A stretch of 64,000 nucleotides of DNA. Source: Steroidobacteraceae bacterium (GTDB taxonomy: Bacteria > Pseudomonadota > Gammaproteobacteria > Steroidobacterales > Steroidobacteraceae). The notes under the pieces are model-generated. The model ran no database searches, was not told the origin of the DNA, and worked only from the letters and a program-made list of their open reading frames with translations. The DNA lies in contig JADGHX010000006.1 of the NCBI GenBank assembly GCA_019683695.1, positions 1-64,000 of the forward strand, given 5' to 3'. Shown piece by piece: positions 17,254-26,702 of this stretch. The position numbers and the translations under genes are program-made. The number at the start of each line of letters is the position of its first letter. Position 1 is the first letter of the stretch.

Positions 17254-18456
17254 TCACACGCATGCGCGCCTTGACCGATCCGCACTGCGAACAGCGCTTC
17301 GCAGCTTCGCGAGATCGTGGTGCCGCGTGTGGATATCGCGCCGATCCGCGGCCGTGCGCATGTCGCGGAGAATCTCGAGCGCCCGGAGCAGCACCGGCAG
17401 CGGGGGCCCGCTCGCGGTCACATCACGCAACTGGCTCTCCTTGAGCCGGGCCGCGGGCACTTCGATGAATCGTTTCACCAGCCCGTCGTGATGCTGGCGG
17501 GCAATCTCGCCGAAGAGATCGCACACCTCGAGATACGCGCTCGCATTCTGCTGAAACCAGTCCGTGTGCGCGTACTCATCCATCAAGGTGAGAAGCTCAT
17601 CGAGCAGGCTCGTGTGCGTCATGCACTCGCGCAGCCGTGCCTGATCCTGAGGAAGCATGAAGAGCATCTTGTCGACCAGCAGCTGCGCATAGTACGGATC
17701 GTTCGCCCGGCACAACCCGAGAAGCAGATCGAGCTCGTTGATGCCCGAGAAATCGCCGGCGTTCGCGCCGCGATACTCCTGCCGGCCCACGCGATACGGC
17801 TTGTAGTACGGCCGCACGGAATAGAAGAAGCGCTCCACATCCAGCTGCTCGAACAGCCGGCGGTTGATCTGCAGACACTCTTCGAGCGCCTGCTTTGCAG
17901 CCGCGAATGGCACATCCGCAACGGGGCTCGAAACGCCGAGATGCACGATGCTCGTGAGCGCGTCCGCGGCGCGCTGCAGGCAGAGAATCCCGCGCGTGTT
18001 CTCGTCGATGAACAGGAACTCGTCGCGGAGCGATGTGAAGCTCTTGCGCACGCCCGCTACGGCACGGTTGTGTGTGGCAAGGTGCCCTGTCGAGAACCGC
18101 GGCGCCATGCCAAGCGAGGCGCCCACGTGCAAGGCGAGGGAGGAGGCCTCCGTGAACGGCGAGCGTTCCTCGCGTGCGGGGTTCGTCAGCTCATGGCGGC
18201 GGAGCGCCCCGAGATACATCCCGACGTTTCCCAGCACGCCGAACGCACTTTCAAACCCATCCCCCGTGTTGCCTTCGGCAAGGAGCGCCGCCACGTGCAC
18301 GTGACCCTCATCGCGCAGAGCCGCCTTGATCGGATCGCCGAGGCCGATCACCTGTGCGCGGTCTTCCTGCGCGAAATAGAGGTTCTCGAGCTCCGTGTTC
18401 ATTTCCACGAAGGAGGTCCGGATCCAGTGGTCGAAAGCTTCTGCTTTGCGGCTCAT
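17254..18456 (-). CDS. PrnB/DUF1864 family heme-oxygenase-like protein
   Basis: A 400-residue protein of the PrnB (DUF1864) family, structurally related to the indoleamine/tryptophan 2,3-dioxygenase fold. PrnB itself rearranges chlorotryptophan in pyrrolnitrin synthesis. The N-terminus FDHWIRTSFVEMNTELENLY and an internal FFYSVRPYYKPYRVGRQEYR stretch are the most family-like parts. The chain is mostly helical with no signal peptide, so it is cytoplasmic. No other prn genes are nearby, so pyrrolnitrin synthesis is not implied. The start codon overlaps the stop of the kynureninase-like gene by four bases (ATGA), a strong sign of joint translation. Action on tryptophan or another indole is inference. 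Confidence 0.78.
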   Translation of the reverse strand: MSRKAEAFDHWIRTSFVEMNTELENLYFAQEDRAQVIGLGDPIKAALRDEGHVHVAALLAEGNTGDGFESAFGVLGNVGMYLGALRRHELTNPAREERSPFTEASSLALHVGASLGMAPRFSTGHLATHNRAVAGVRKSFTSLRDEFLFIDENTRGILCLQRAADALTSIVHLGVSSPVADVPFAAAKQALEECLQINRRLFEQLDVERFFYSVRPYYKPYRVGRQEYRGANAGDFSGINELDLLLGLCRANDPYYAQLLVDKMLFMLPQDQARLRECMTHTSLLDELLTLMDEYAHTDWFQQNASAYLEVCDLFGEIARQHHDGLVKRFIEVPAARLKESQLRDVTASGPPLPVLLRALEILRDMRTAADRRDIHTRHHDLAKLRSAVRSADRSRRACV

Positions 18457-19601
18457 GGACGTTCACCTGGCCACGCGCGCGCGATACGCAGCGCATGCTC
18501 GGGGGTATTCACGATGTGGAATGACAAACGCACGATCTCGCCGCGGCAGTCGAATCTCACATCCGCTTCCTGCAGCCGGGCGCGGACGGCATCCAGCGCC
18601 GAGCCTGCGCGGATGCAGAGCGTGCCGCCTGTCTGCTCCGGAGCCGGTAAGCGCGCGCGCCACGCGCGAGGCATCTCCATTGCGAACACGTTCATCAGGG
18701 CGCGGTTGTGCGCAAAGATGGTTTGCACGCCAATCTCGTTCAGCACGTGAAGACTGGCGGCCGCGAGAACGAACGGCGCGACCGAAGGGGTGCCGCCCCA
18801 GAAGCGTCGGGCATCGTGCGCGTACTCGAACGAATGGATGTCGAACCGGAACGGGTCGGCATGCGAGAGCCAGCCGACGTCGGCCGGTTCGAGCTGCTCG
18901 ATGAGCCCCGGAGCGATCCACATGAACCCCGCTCCCGGGCCTCCACACAGCCACTTCACGCAGCTGCCGAGCACCACGTGCGCACCGAGCGTGTGAACGG
19001 CGAGCGGAAGTATGCCGGCGGACTGGGCGATATCGACGATGCAGAGAATCTCCCGATCCGCACAGAGCCGCGCAATCGCCTCCACGGGAGCCACTACGCC
19101 GGTTTGCGAGTGGACATGCGTGACGAGCACGGCGCGAACTTCGTCCGTCAACGCCTGCGACCACGTCTCGAGCAGAGCCGGCGAGCGCTCGTGCGGGATC
19201 AGCCTTGCCTCGAATCCGAAGCGTTCGGCTTGCTTCAGCACGAATCCCAGTGACGGGAAGGAGTCTTCCGCCGCGAGCAGGACGCGTCTGGAAGAGCCGT
19301 TGCGTGGAAGCGAAGCGAGCAGCTTCGAAAGGCCAGACGAGAGATTGGCCTGCGCGCAATACTCTTCGGGCATGCCGCCGAGCAGATCGGCAAGCGCCGA
19401 GCGAAACGCGTCATGGCGGGCGAGCCATTCCTGCCAGGCATCACCGCCCAGTTGCGACCAGGGCCGAAGGAAGCCCGCATGCAGCGCGTCCATACTCGCT
19501 TTCGGCAGGCAGCCCACGGAGTGCGTGAGTGCGTACGGGCCCGGGCCCGGCACGCAGAACCGCTCGGCAGTCTCGGGAGGCAAGGACGACGTCATTGGCA
19601 T
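18453..19601 (-). CDS. Kynureninase-like class V PLP-dependent enzyme
   Basis: A 382-residue fold-type I PLP enzyme. The core reads CIVDIAQSAGILPLAV, then GSCVKWLCGGPGAGFMW, with the PLP lysine at about residue 216. This spacing and the GGPG after the lysine match kynureninase (YKYLNGGPG) more than cysteine desulfurases. Kynureninase cleaves kynurenine to anthranilate and alanine. The protein is a little shorter than characterised kynureninases and the substrate residues are not conserved enough to be sure. Start ATG at 19601 or 19595; neither has a clear ribosome-binding site, and the frame to 19883 looks non-coding. It overlaps the PrnB-like gene and follows the POT transporter gene by 226 bp. 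Confidence 0.82.
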   Translation of the reverse strand: MPMTSSLPPETAERFCVPGPGPYALTHSVGCLPKASMDALHAGFLRPWSQLGGDAWQEWLARHDAFRSALADLLGGMPEEYCAQANLSSGLSKLLASLPRNGSSRRVLLAAEDSFPSLGFVLKQAERFGFEARLIPHERSPALLETWSQALTDEVRAVLVTHVHSQTGVVAPVEAIARLCADREILCIVDIAQSAGILPLAVHTLGAHVVLGSCVKWLCGGPGAGFMWIAPGLIEQLEPADVGWLSHADPFRFDIHSFEYAHDARRFWGGTPSVAPFVLAAASLHVLNEIGVQTIFAHNRALMNVFAMEMPRAWRARLPAPEQTGGTLCIRAGSALDAVRARLQEADVRFDCRGEIVRLSFHIVNTPEHALRIARAWPGERP

Positions 19602-19827
19602 GGATGGAGTGGCACTTCCCGGCAGGCATTCTCCGCGTGTCGCGCAAGAACATTGTTCGCGCAGAAGGCCGCTGCGTGGCGCTCGGCAGAACGTGCGGAC
19701 TCGAGCCCCGGGCCCCGGGGAGCAGAGCGTTCCGGCGGCGTGTCGGCCCTCAAGCAGCAGTAATGCCGGGAGGTCGCTCCAGTTCCAGGTGCGAGCGCGC
19801 GAGGAGCGGGCACCGATGCAGGGCGCG

Positions 19828-21414
19828 TCAGGCGAGGCTCGGCTCGGTGCGGTAGAAGTCCTGCATCGGGTAGCGCTTCGCATACAGCGCGAAAACGAGC
19901 GCCACGACCAGCGCGAACGCCGCGAAGAAGAACATCAGGAACGCCGTTTCGCTGAGCCCCGTTGCGCCGATGTGCGCGGTCACCGCCTCGTTGCGCACGC
20001 CGGCGTTCACCAGCAGCACCCACAGGTTGCCCACTGTGACGGAAAGGCTCCAGAACGCCATGATCACGCCCTTCATCGCGTGCGGCGCCTGGCTGTAGGC
20101 GAACTCGAGCCCCGTGGCCGACACCAGCACTTCGCCGAACGTGAGCAGCGCATAAGGCAACACCTGCCACGTGATCGAGACGGCGCTGCCGCCATCGAGC
20201 GCAAGCTGGATGCAGGCCGCCGCGATCCAGGCCAGCCCGGAGAAGGCGATACCGAATCCCATGCGACGCAGCGCCGTCGGCTCGATTCCGAAACGCCGCA
20301 GTACCGGATACAGGACCAGGTTGTTGAACGGGATGAGGATCATCACCAGCAGCGGATTGAGGGCCTGCATCTGCGCGGACTGGAACCACTCCGGTTTCGT
20401 CATGGCATCCGCCTGCAGGATCCACGTGGACGCCTTCTGATCGAAGAGCGACCAGAACGGGGTGACGAGCGCAAACACGATGAGCACGCGCAACACTGCC
20501 CGCACGCCCTCGACCGCTTCTGCCGGATGCGAGCGGCGCGCGCGCTCGAGCTGCATCCAGGCCCCGCCGCCACCAAACGCGAGAAGCAGCACGAGCGCGA
20601 GGCAGAGCGACGCGACGATTCCCAGCGAGCCCATCGCGCAGAGCGCCACTACCGCGAGCGCGACACCGATGCCGGCCACCACGAGCCCCGGGCGGCTCTC
20701 ACCGGGTGACTGCGCGAGCAGCGCCGTGCGCACCACGCGCAGGAAGGAATCAGGGTCCGCCTGGCGCTGCGGCGGCACGTGCACGTACTTGCGGCGGCCC
20801 GACCAGAAGACCACCGTGGCGATGAGCATCAGCAGCCCCGGTATGCCGAACGCGACGGCGCCGCCGTGCTCGCGCAGGAAGATCGGCATGAGGAGCGAGG
20901 CGAAGAACGACCCGAAATTGATGATCCAGTAGAAGGCGTCGAACACCGGCTTCGCCCGGTGCTTGTTCGACTGATCGAACTGATCGCCGACGAACGAGGA
21001 GACGAGCGGCTTGATGCCGCCCGAGCCCAGCGCGATCAGGAACAGCCCGGTGTAGAACCCCGTGCGGTTGTCCTCGAACGCCGCAAGGCACGCATGACCG
21101 GCCACATACACCAGCGAGAGCCAGAGGATGGTCGAGTACTTCCCGAAGAAGCGATCCGCCAGCCAGCCGCCGAGCAGCGGGAAGAAATACACGCCCAGCA
21201 CGAAGGTGTGGAACACATCCTTCGCGATTCCGGCGCGCTCGGCCTCCGGGGCGTACAGCAGCAACGTCGTGACGAGAAAGGGCGTCAGGATGTTGCGCAT
21301 CCCGTAAAAGCTGAAGCGCTCGCAGCCCTCATTGGCGATGATGTAGGGAATCTGGCGCGGCAGGCGGGCGCGGTGCGCGTCGAGCGTGACGTCGGCTGCG
21401 GTGACGGTGTTCAT
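19828..21414 (-). CDS. POT/PTR2 family proton-coupled oligopeptide transporter
   Basis: A 528-residue inner-membrane symporter with about 12-14 helices. The PTR2 signatures are present: NEGCERFSFYGMRNILTPFL near residue 30 (the ExxER-type motif), GGIKPLVSSFVGDQF near 155 and FYWIINFGSFFASL near 185. It imports di- or tripeptides with protons. The length and C-terminal helices are normal for bacterial DtpT-type carriers. The ATG at 21414 starts MNTVTAADVTLDAHRARLP; the longer frame to 21615 runs into the divergent gene. Being first in the minus-strand series suggests it brings in the substrate of the enzymes that follow. Confidence 0.92.
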   Translation of the reverse strand: MNTVTAADVTLDAHRARLPRQIPYIIANEGCERFSFYGMRNILTPFLVTTLLLYAPEAERAGIAKDVFHTFVLGVYFFPLLGGWLADRFFGKYSTILWLSLVYVAGHACLAAFEDNRTGFYTGLFLIALGSGGIKPLVSSFVGDQFDQSNKHRAKPVFDAFYWIINFGSFFASLLMPIFLREHGGAVAFGIPGLLMLIATVVFWSGRRKYVHVPPQRQADPDSFLRVVRTALLAQSPGESRPGLVVAGIGVALAVVALCAMGSLGIVASLCLALVLLLAFGGGGAWMQLERARRSHPAEAVEGVRAVLRVLIVFALVTPFWSLFDQKASTWILQADAMTKPEWFQSAQMQALNPLLVMILIPFNNLVLYPVLRRFGIEPTALRRMGFGIAFSGLAWIAAACIQLALDGGSAVSITWQVLPYALLTFGEVLVSATGLEFAYSQAPHAMKGVIMAFWSLSVTVGNLWVLLVNAGVRNEAVTAHIGATGLSETAFLMFFFAAFALVVALVFALYAKRYPMQDFYRTEPSLA

Positions 21415-21539
21415 TTTGTCCGGCTGGGTCCGCGGGCAAAGCGCGGACAGTGACAGAGTGGGGCGCTCCGTGCAAAGCCAACGCTCCGGTGAAGGGACGT
21501 CGCAGGGCGCTCGAATACCCAGGAAAAGGAGACGGAACG

Positions 21540-22208
21540 GTGCGTTCGCGAGTCGGACTGATCGCCCTCGCAGGCGTGTTCGTGGCCGCGGCAGTGCTGC
21601 TGTGGAACCACACACCGCTTGCGGAGATTGCGCGCCCGGAGCGGCTCGCGAAGTGGCTCGATGCGTTTGCGGCGGCGAGCTGGTCCCCCGGGGTGGTGGT
21701 CGCCGCGTATGTGGCGGGCGGATTCGTCATGCTGCCGCTCACCGTGCTCATCACGGCGACGGCCATGGTGTATCAGCCTCTGCTCGCCATCGGGCTCGCG
21801 TTCACGGGCTCGATGCTGAGCGCCGCGGCGCTCTACGCGGTTGGAGCGAAATTCTTCAGCGGGAGCCTGCGCGGGGTGTTCGGCCCTCAGGTCGAGCGCG
21901 TAAATCGTTCGCTGGCCCGGCGCGGCGTCATTGCGATCGCCACGGTGCGCATGCTGCCCGTGGCGCCGTTCGCGGTGGTGAACGTGGCCGCGGGATCGGT
22001 GCGCGTGCGCTTTTCCGATTACCTCCTGGGCACGGCGCTCGGGCTCGCGCCGGGCATCGTTGCGCTCTGCGTGTTCGCGAACGAAGTGAAATCGCTATGG
22101 GAGAACCCCACGCCACGCAGGGTCCTCACGGCGCTCGCGATTCTCCTTGCGTGGATCGCCGTTTCGCTCGGACTGCAGCGGTGGGTGAGCCGCCGGGCGC
22201 AACGCTGA
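21540..22208 (+). CDS. TVP38/TMEM64 (VTT, DedA-like) membrane protein
   Basis: A 222-residue membrane protein of the VTT-domain superfamily, which includes DedA and phospholipid scramblase-like proteins. Hydrophobic segments lie at about 5-25, 50-75 (AAYVAGGFVMLPLTVLITAT), 80-105, 150-175 and 195-215. The re-entrant GGFVMLPLTVL segment and RMLPVAPFAVVNVAAG after the linker are the family hallmarks. The GTG at 21540 is chosen because GGAG lies about eight bases upstream. It is divergent from the POT transporter with 125 bp between them. A lipid transport role is only inferred from the family. Confidence 0.85.
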   Translation: MRSRVGLIALAGVFVAAAVLLWNHTPLAEIARPERLAKWLDAFAAASWSPGVVVAAYVAGGFVMLPLTVLITATAMVYQPLLAIGLAFTGSMLSAAALYAVGAKFFSGSLRGVFGPQVERVNRSLARRGVIAIATVRMLPVAPFAVVNVAAGSVRVRFSDYLLGTALGLAPGIVALCVFANEVKSLWENPTPRRVLTALAILLAWIAVSLGLQRWVSRRAQR

Positions 22209-22234
22209 TCCGGGCACCGCGGATCGAAAAACGG

Positions 22235-22564
22235 TCACTCGGGCCGGCTGCGGATGAAGGACGTGCCGGCTTCGCCATCGCCTTCCCCGGGCGCCACACA
22301 GGCGCCAGTCATGCGCTCGGTGTGATGCCCCATCCAGCCGGTGTCGCCTCCGCGCTCGACGTAGCTCACGTCGATGGCGTGACTCGACCACAGTGCGGTT
22401 GCCACTTCATCGAGATCGCGGCCGGACACGTCCACGTGCAGCACGCAGTGTGCGGAAATGCGCACGTGCCGGTCCGCGAGACCCAGCTGGTCGCGTACGC
22501 GCTCCAGGGCTTCCCGCGTGAGCGCGGGAGACTCGAAGACCGCAGTCAGTTCCTGGATTGCCAT
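22235..22564 (-). CDS. Small conserved-type hypothetical protein
   Basis: A 109-residue soluble protein. The first ~70 residues (AIQELTAVFESPALTREALER, then VRISAHCVLHVDVSG and DLDEVATALWSSHAIDVSYVE) look like a ferredoxin-like alpha-beta fold of the kind seen in putative general-stress or ACT-like small proteins. The C-terminus is disordered. The ribosome-binding site is weak (CGGGG about nine bases upstream). No homologue is recognised with certainty and no function can be given. Confidence 0.55.
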   Translation of the reverse strand: MAIQELTAVFESPALTREALERVRDQLGLADRHVRISAHCVLHVDVSGRDLDEVATALWSSHAIDVSYVERGGDTGWMGHHTERMTGACVAPGEGDGEAGTSFIRSRPE

Positions 22565-22687
22565 GTGAGTACCCCGACGGGTCGGGCCGATGGTGGGGGC
22601 GTAGCATCATTCGTGCGCCGGCGAGGGCGGGCGCCCGACCGCCGGCAGCCTCGCCTGCGACGCGAGGGGTCCCCGGGGAGCGGCGGC

Positions 22688-22722
22688 TTATCCACAGAAC
22701 CTGTGAATAACTCTGTGGATTA
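22688..22722. promoter_or_regulatory. Cluster of three DnaA boxes
   Basis: TTATCCACA (22688-22696) is a perfect DnaA box on the plus strand. TGTGAATAA (22702-22710) is a perfect box on the minus strand. TGTGGATTA (22714-22722) is a one-mismatch box on the minus strand. The 22565-22919 gap is otherwise G+C-rich and holds no gene; the ~100 bp around and after the boxes are the most A+T-rich part. No dnaA, dnaN, rpmH or gid gene is in the window. Confidence 0.7.
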
Positions 22723-22919
22723 TTGGAATTGTGACGCTCAGCGCTGCAGTGGCAGCGGCAGTTCTGCGGTTTGATCAATCACTGACCACCCTCGATGTCG
22801 CCCCCACCCCGGAGGCGCGCGCCACGCGTCGCGGCTTTACCGATGCCGTCCGCAGGAGTAGCGTCGCGGCCGGCGCAGAACGAAGGCGGTGGTCTGAGAA
22901 TCGCCGCAGGAGGGCACCC

Positions 22920-23564
22920 GTGACGCCGTGGGAGCTCCAGGGCCGCGAGTTCGTCAACTGCAACTGCTCGCATGCCTGCCCGTGCCAGTTCAACTCGCCG
23001 CCCTCGCGGGGCTTCTGTGAGGCGGTGGGCTCCTTTGCCATCGACCGGGGCCACCACGGCGGGGTGAGCCTCGATGGGCTCCGGTTCGCGATGCTCGCGC
23101 GCTGGCCCGGGGCCATCCACGAGGGCCGCGGCGTGTGTCAGCCGATTCTCGATGCCCGCGCGGACGACGCGCAGCGCAACGGCCTGCTGCGGATTCTCAC
23201 GGGCCAGGATACCGACCCGTTCGCGACGCTGTTCGCCGTTTTTTCAACCACGTTCGAAAAAGTGCTCGACCCGATCCTCGCGCCCATCGAGTTCGAGGTG
23301 GACGTCGACGCGCGGCGCGGCCACGTGCGCGTGCCCGGCGTGTTCGAGACGGTCGGCGAGCCGATCCGCAATCCCGTCACCGGTGCCGAGCACCGCGTGC
23401 GCATCGATCTGCCGCACGGGTTCGAGTACGAGATTGCCGAGATCGGCTCGGCCTCGAGCCGCACGCAGGGCGCCTTCGTGATCGACCTGCAGGGCACCTA
23501 TGGCCAGTTCGCGCGGCTGCACCTGAACAATCACGGCGTGGTCCGGCACCGCGCCATCGCCTGA
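22920..23564 (+). CDS. DUF1326 domain protein
   Basis: A 214-residue protein whose N-terminus carries the Cys cluster FVNCNCSHACPCQFN (four Cys within about residues 14-22), a hallmark of DUF1326 and a likely metal site. The rest is an alpha-beta body with HVRVPGVFETVGEPIRNPVT and GFEYEIAEIGSASS. The GTG at 22920 is preferred to the upstream ATG at 22731 because AGGAGGG lies five bases before it and the extension is unlike the family. It is followed three bases later by a DUF2182 gene. The two are usually paired, and the pairing suggests a metal- or redox-linked membrane system, function unproven. Confidence 0.88.
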   Translation: MTPWELQGREFVNCNCSHACPCQFNSPPSRGFCEAVGSFAIDRGHHGGVSLDGLRFAMLARWPGAIHEGRGVCQPILDARADDAQRNGLLRILTGQDTDPFATLFAVFSTTFEKVLDPILAPIEFEVDVDARRGHVRVPGVFETVGEPIRNPVTGAEHRVRIDLPHGFEYEIAEIGSASSRTQGAFVIDLQGTYGQFARLHLNNHGVVRHRAIA

Positions 23565-23567
23565 AAC

Positions 23568-24428
23568 ATGCTGGAGAAGATTCTGCGCAACGGGCGCGCG
23601 CTGGTGGGGGCCGCGCTCGCGGTGCTCATCGCTCTGGCGTGGAGCTATCTCTGGCAGGGCGCCGGCATGGGCATGTCGGCGCTCGAGATGACGATCCTCG
23701 CACTCTTTCCGCATGCGCAACCCGAGCCCATGCCGGGCATGGATGCGCCCGTCATTGCCTACAGCACCGCCGTCGCCATGTGGTGGGTGATGATGATCGC
23801 GATGATGGTGCCCGGCGCCACGCCACTGATCCTGCTCTATGAAAAAGTGGCCCGCTCGGCGCCGCGGCGCGCCGATGAGGGTTCCACGGCTGCCGCTACA
23901 GCGCCGTCAGGGGCCGTCTCCAATGCGCCTGACCTCGCCGGCACCGCCGTCCTGAATACGCTGCTGCTTGCGGCAGGCTATCTCGCGTGTTGGCTGGCGT
24001 TCGCCGTCGCTGCGGCAGGTCTTCAGTTCGCTTTCCAGCGACGGGGCCTCATCTCGCCGATGGTGCTGTGGTCGCGCAGCGCTGTGCTCTCGGCGGCCGT
24101 GCTGATCGGGGCCGGCCTCTGGCAGCTCTCTCCGCTGAAGCACGCCTGCCTCAGGCATTGCCGCGGGCCCATTCACTTCCTGACGCGCCGTTACCGGCCC
24201 GGCCCCACGGGCGCATTCGTCATGGGCCTCGAGCATGGCGCCTGGTGCGTTGGCTGCTGCTGGACGCTCATGGCCGTGTTGTTCGTGGCGGGTGTGATGA
24301 ATCTTGCGTGGATCGCCCTGCTCACGGTGCTCGTGCTGATCGAGAAGCTTGCTCCCGCAGGACCGATCGTCAGCCGCATCACGGGGGCGCTGCTCATCGC
24401 CTGGGGTGTGGCCACGCTTCTTGTGTGA
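23568..24428 (+). CDS. DUF2182 predicted metal-binding membrane protein
   Basis: A 286-residue integral membrane protein with about seven hydrophobic helices. Characteristic parts are MWWVMMIAMMVPGATPLILL (about 71-90), YLACWLAFAVAAAGLQFAF, WQLSPLKHACLRHCRGP (about 182-198) and GLEHGAWCVGCCWTLMAVLF (about 220-240). The Cys and His residues in the last two segments could bind a metal, which is why the family is described as predicted metal-binding. Length is normal. It is translationally close to the DUF1326 gene. Confidence 0.9.
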   Translation: MLEKILRNGRALVGAALAVLIALAWSYLWQGAGMGMSALEMTILALFPHAQPEPMPGMDAPVIAYSTAVAMWWVMMIAMMVPGATPLILLYEKVARSAPRRADEGSTAAATAPSGAVSNAPDLAGTAVLNTLLLAAGYLACWLAFAVAAAGLQFAFQRRGLISPMVLWSRSAVLSAAVLIGAGLWQLSPLKHACLRHCRGPIHFLTRRYRPGPTGAFVMGLEHGAWCVGCCWTLMAVLFVAGVMNLAWIALLTVLVLIEKLAPAGPIVSRITGALLIAWGVATLLV

Positions 24429-24562
24429 GCGTCATGCGGCCGTAGCCTGCGCGCTGACGCCGAAGATCGCGCTTCCGCGTCGCCCGGAACCGGCCGCGGC
24501 AGCGGCGCGTTCCGCTGACTCACCGGAACAATCCCAATACAAGGCGCAGGCCGGGCGGCATC

Positions 24563-26155
<1,593 letters not shown>

Positions 26156-26237
26156 TGCTTCATGGCAGGCGGGAAGGCTGCAGCTGTGCGCAAAGGAGGG
26201 TCTGATCCCGCAGGCTGCCGGAACACCGGGCGCGCGC

Positions 26238-26702
26238 TCACGAGGGCTTCACCACCATGAGGAAGAACACAGCCACGAGCGCAACGAAGGCCACGACGCC
26301 GAGCGCAACCCAGCCGCGCAGAAAGCTCCAGTACCGATCGGGCAATCCGGAATAACTCTCTACCGCATGCGCGGCCATATCCCGCATGCGCACCTGCATC
26401 CAGACCACTGGCAGCCAAGCCGCGATGGCCACGGCGAACAGGATGATCGACCAGTAGAGCCACGGCAGCGTCAGGGAAAACCCCGCGAGATGCGCAAGGT
26501 AGAAGCCCGAAGCGGGCTGAAGAACGATCGTCGGCGTGGTGAAGAGCCAATCCGCGATCACGACATATCGAACGACGACCGCGACCACCCGGGGTTCCCG
26601 TGTGCGGCTGGCGAAGAACATGTAGAACGCCGAGCCCAGCCCCGTGCCGAACAGGAATGTGGAGGAAACGACGTGAACCCATTTCGCGACGAGATACTCC
26701 AT
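26238..26702 (-). CDS. DUF2269 family membrane protein
   Basis: A 154-residue protein with four hydrophobic helices (VHVVSSTFLFGTGLGSAFYMF at about 9-29, PTIVLQPASGFYLAHLAGFS, WSIILFAVAIAAWLPVVWMQ and GVVAFVALVAVFFLMVV). The pattern with the early KWVHVVSS and central LQPASGF is that of DUF2269, a predicted integral membrane family sometimes linked to cytochrome-like proteins. Its ATG overlaps the stop of the upstream SDR-DoxX gene as TGATG, so the two are translated together. The function is unknown. Confidence 0.85.
   Translation of the reverse strand: MEYLVAKWVHVVSSTFLFGTGLGSAFYMFFASRTREPRVVAVVVRYVVIADWLFTTPTIVLQPASGFYLAHLAGFSLTLPWLYWSIILFAVAIAAWLPVVWMQVRMRDMAAHAVESYSGLPDRYWSFLRGWVALGVVAFVALVAVFFLMVVKPS

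Noticed and set aside
17254-19601. Pyrrolnitrin biosynthesis
   Set aside because: Only the PrnB-like fold is present. There is no flavin-dependent halogenase (PrnA/PrnC) or PrnD oxygenase nearby, so a pyrrolnitrin cluster is not supported.
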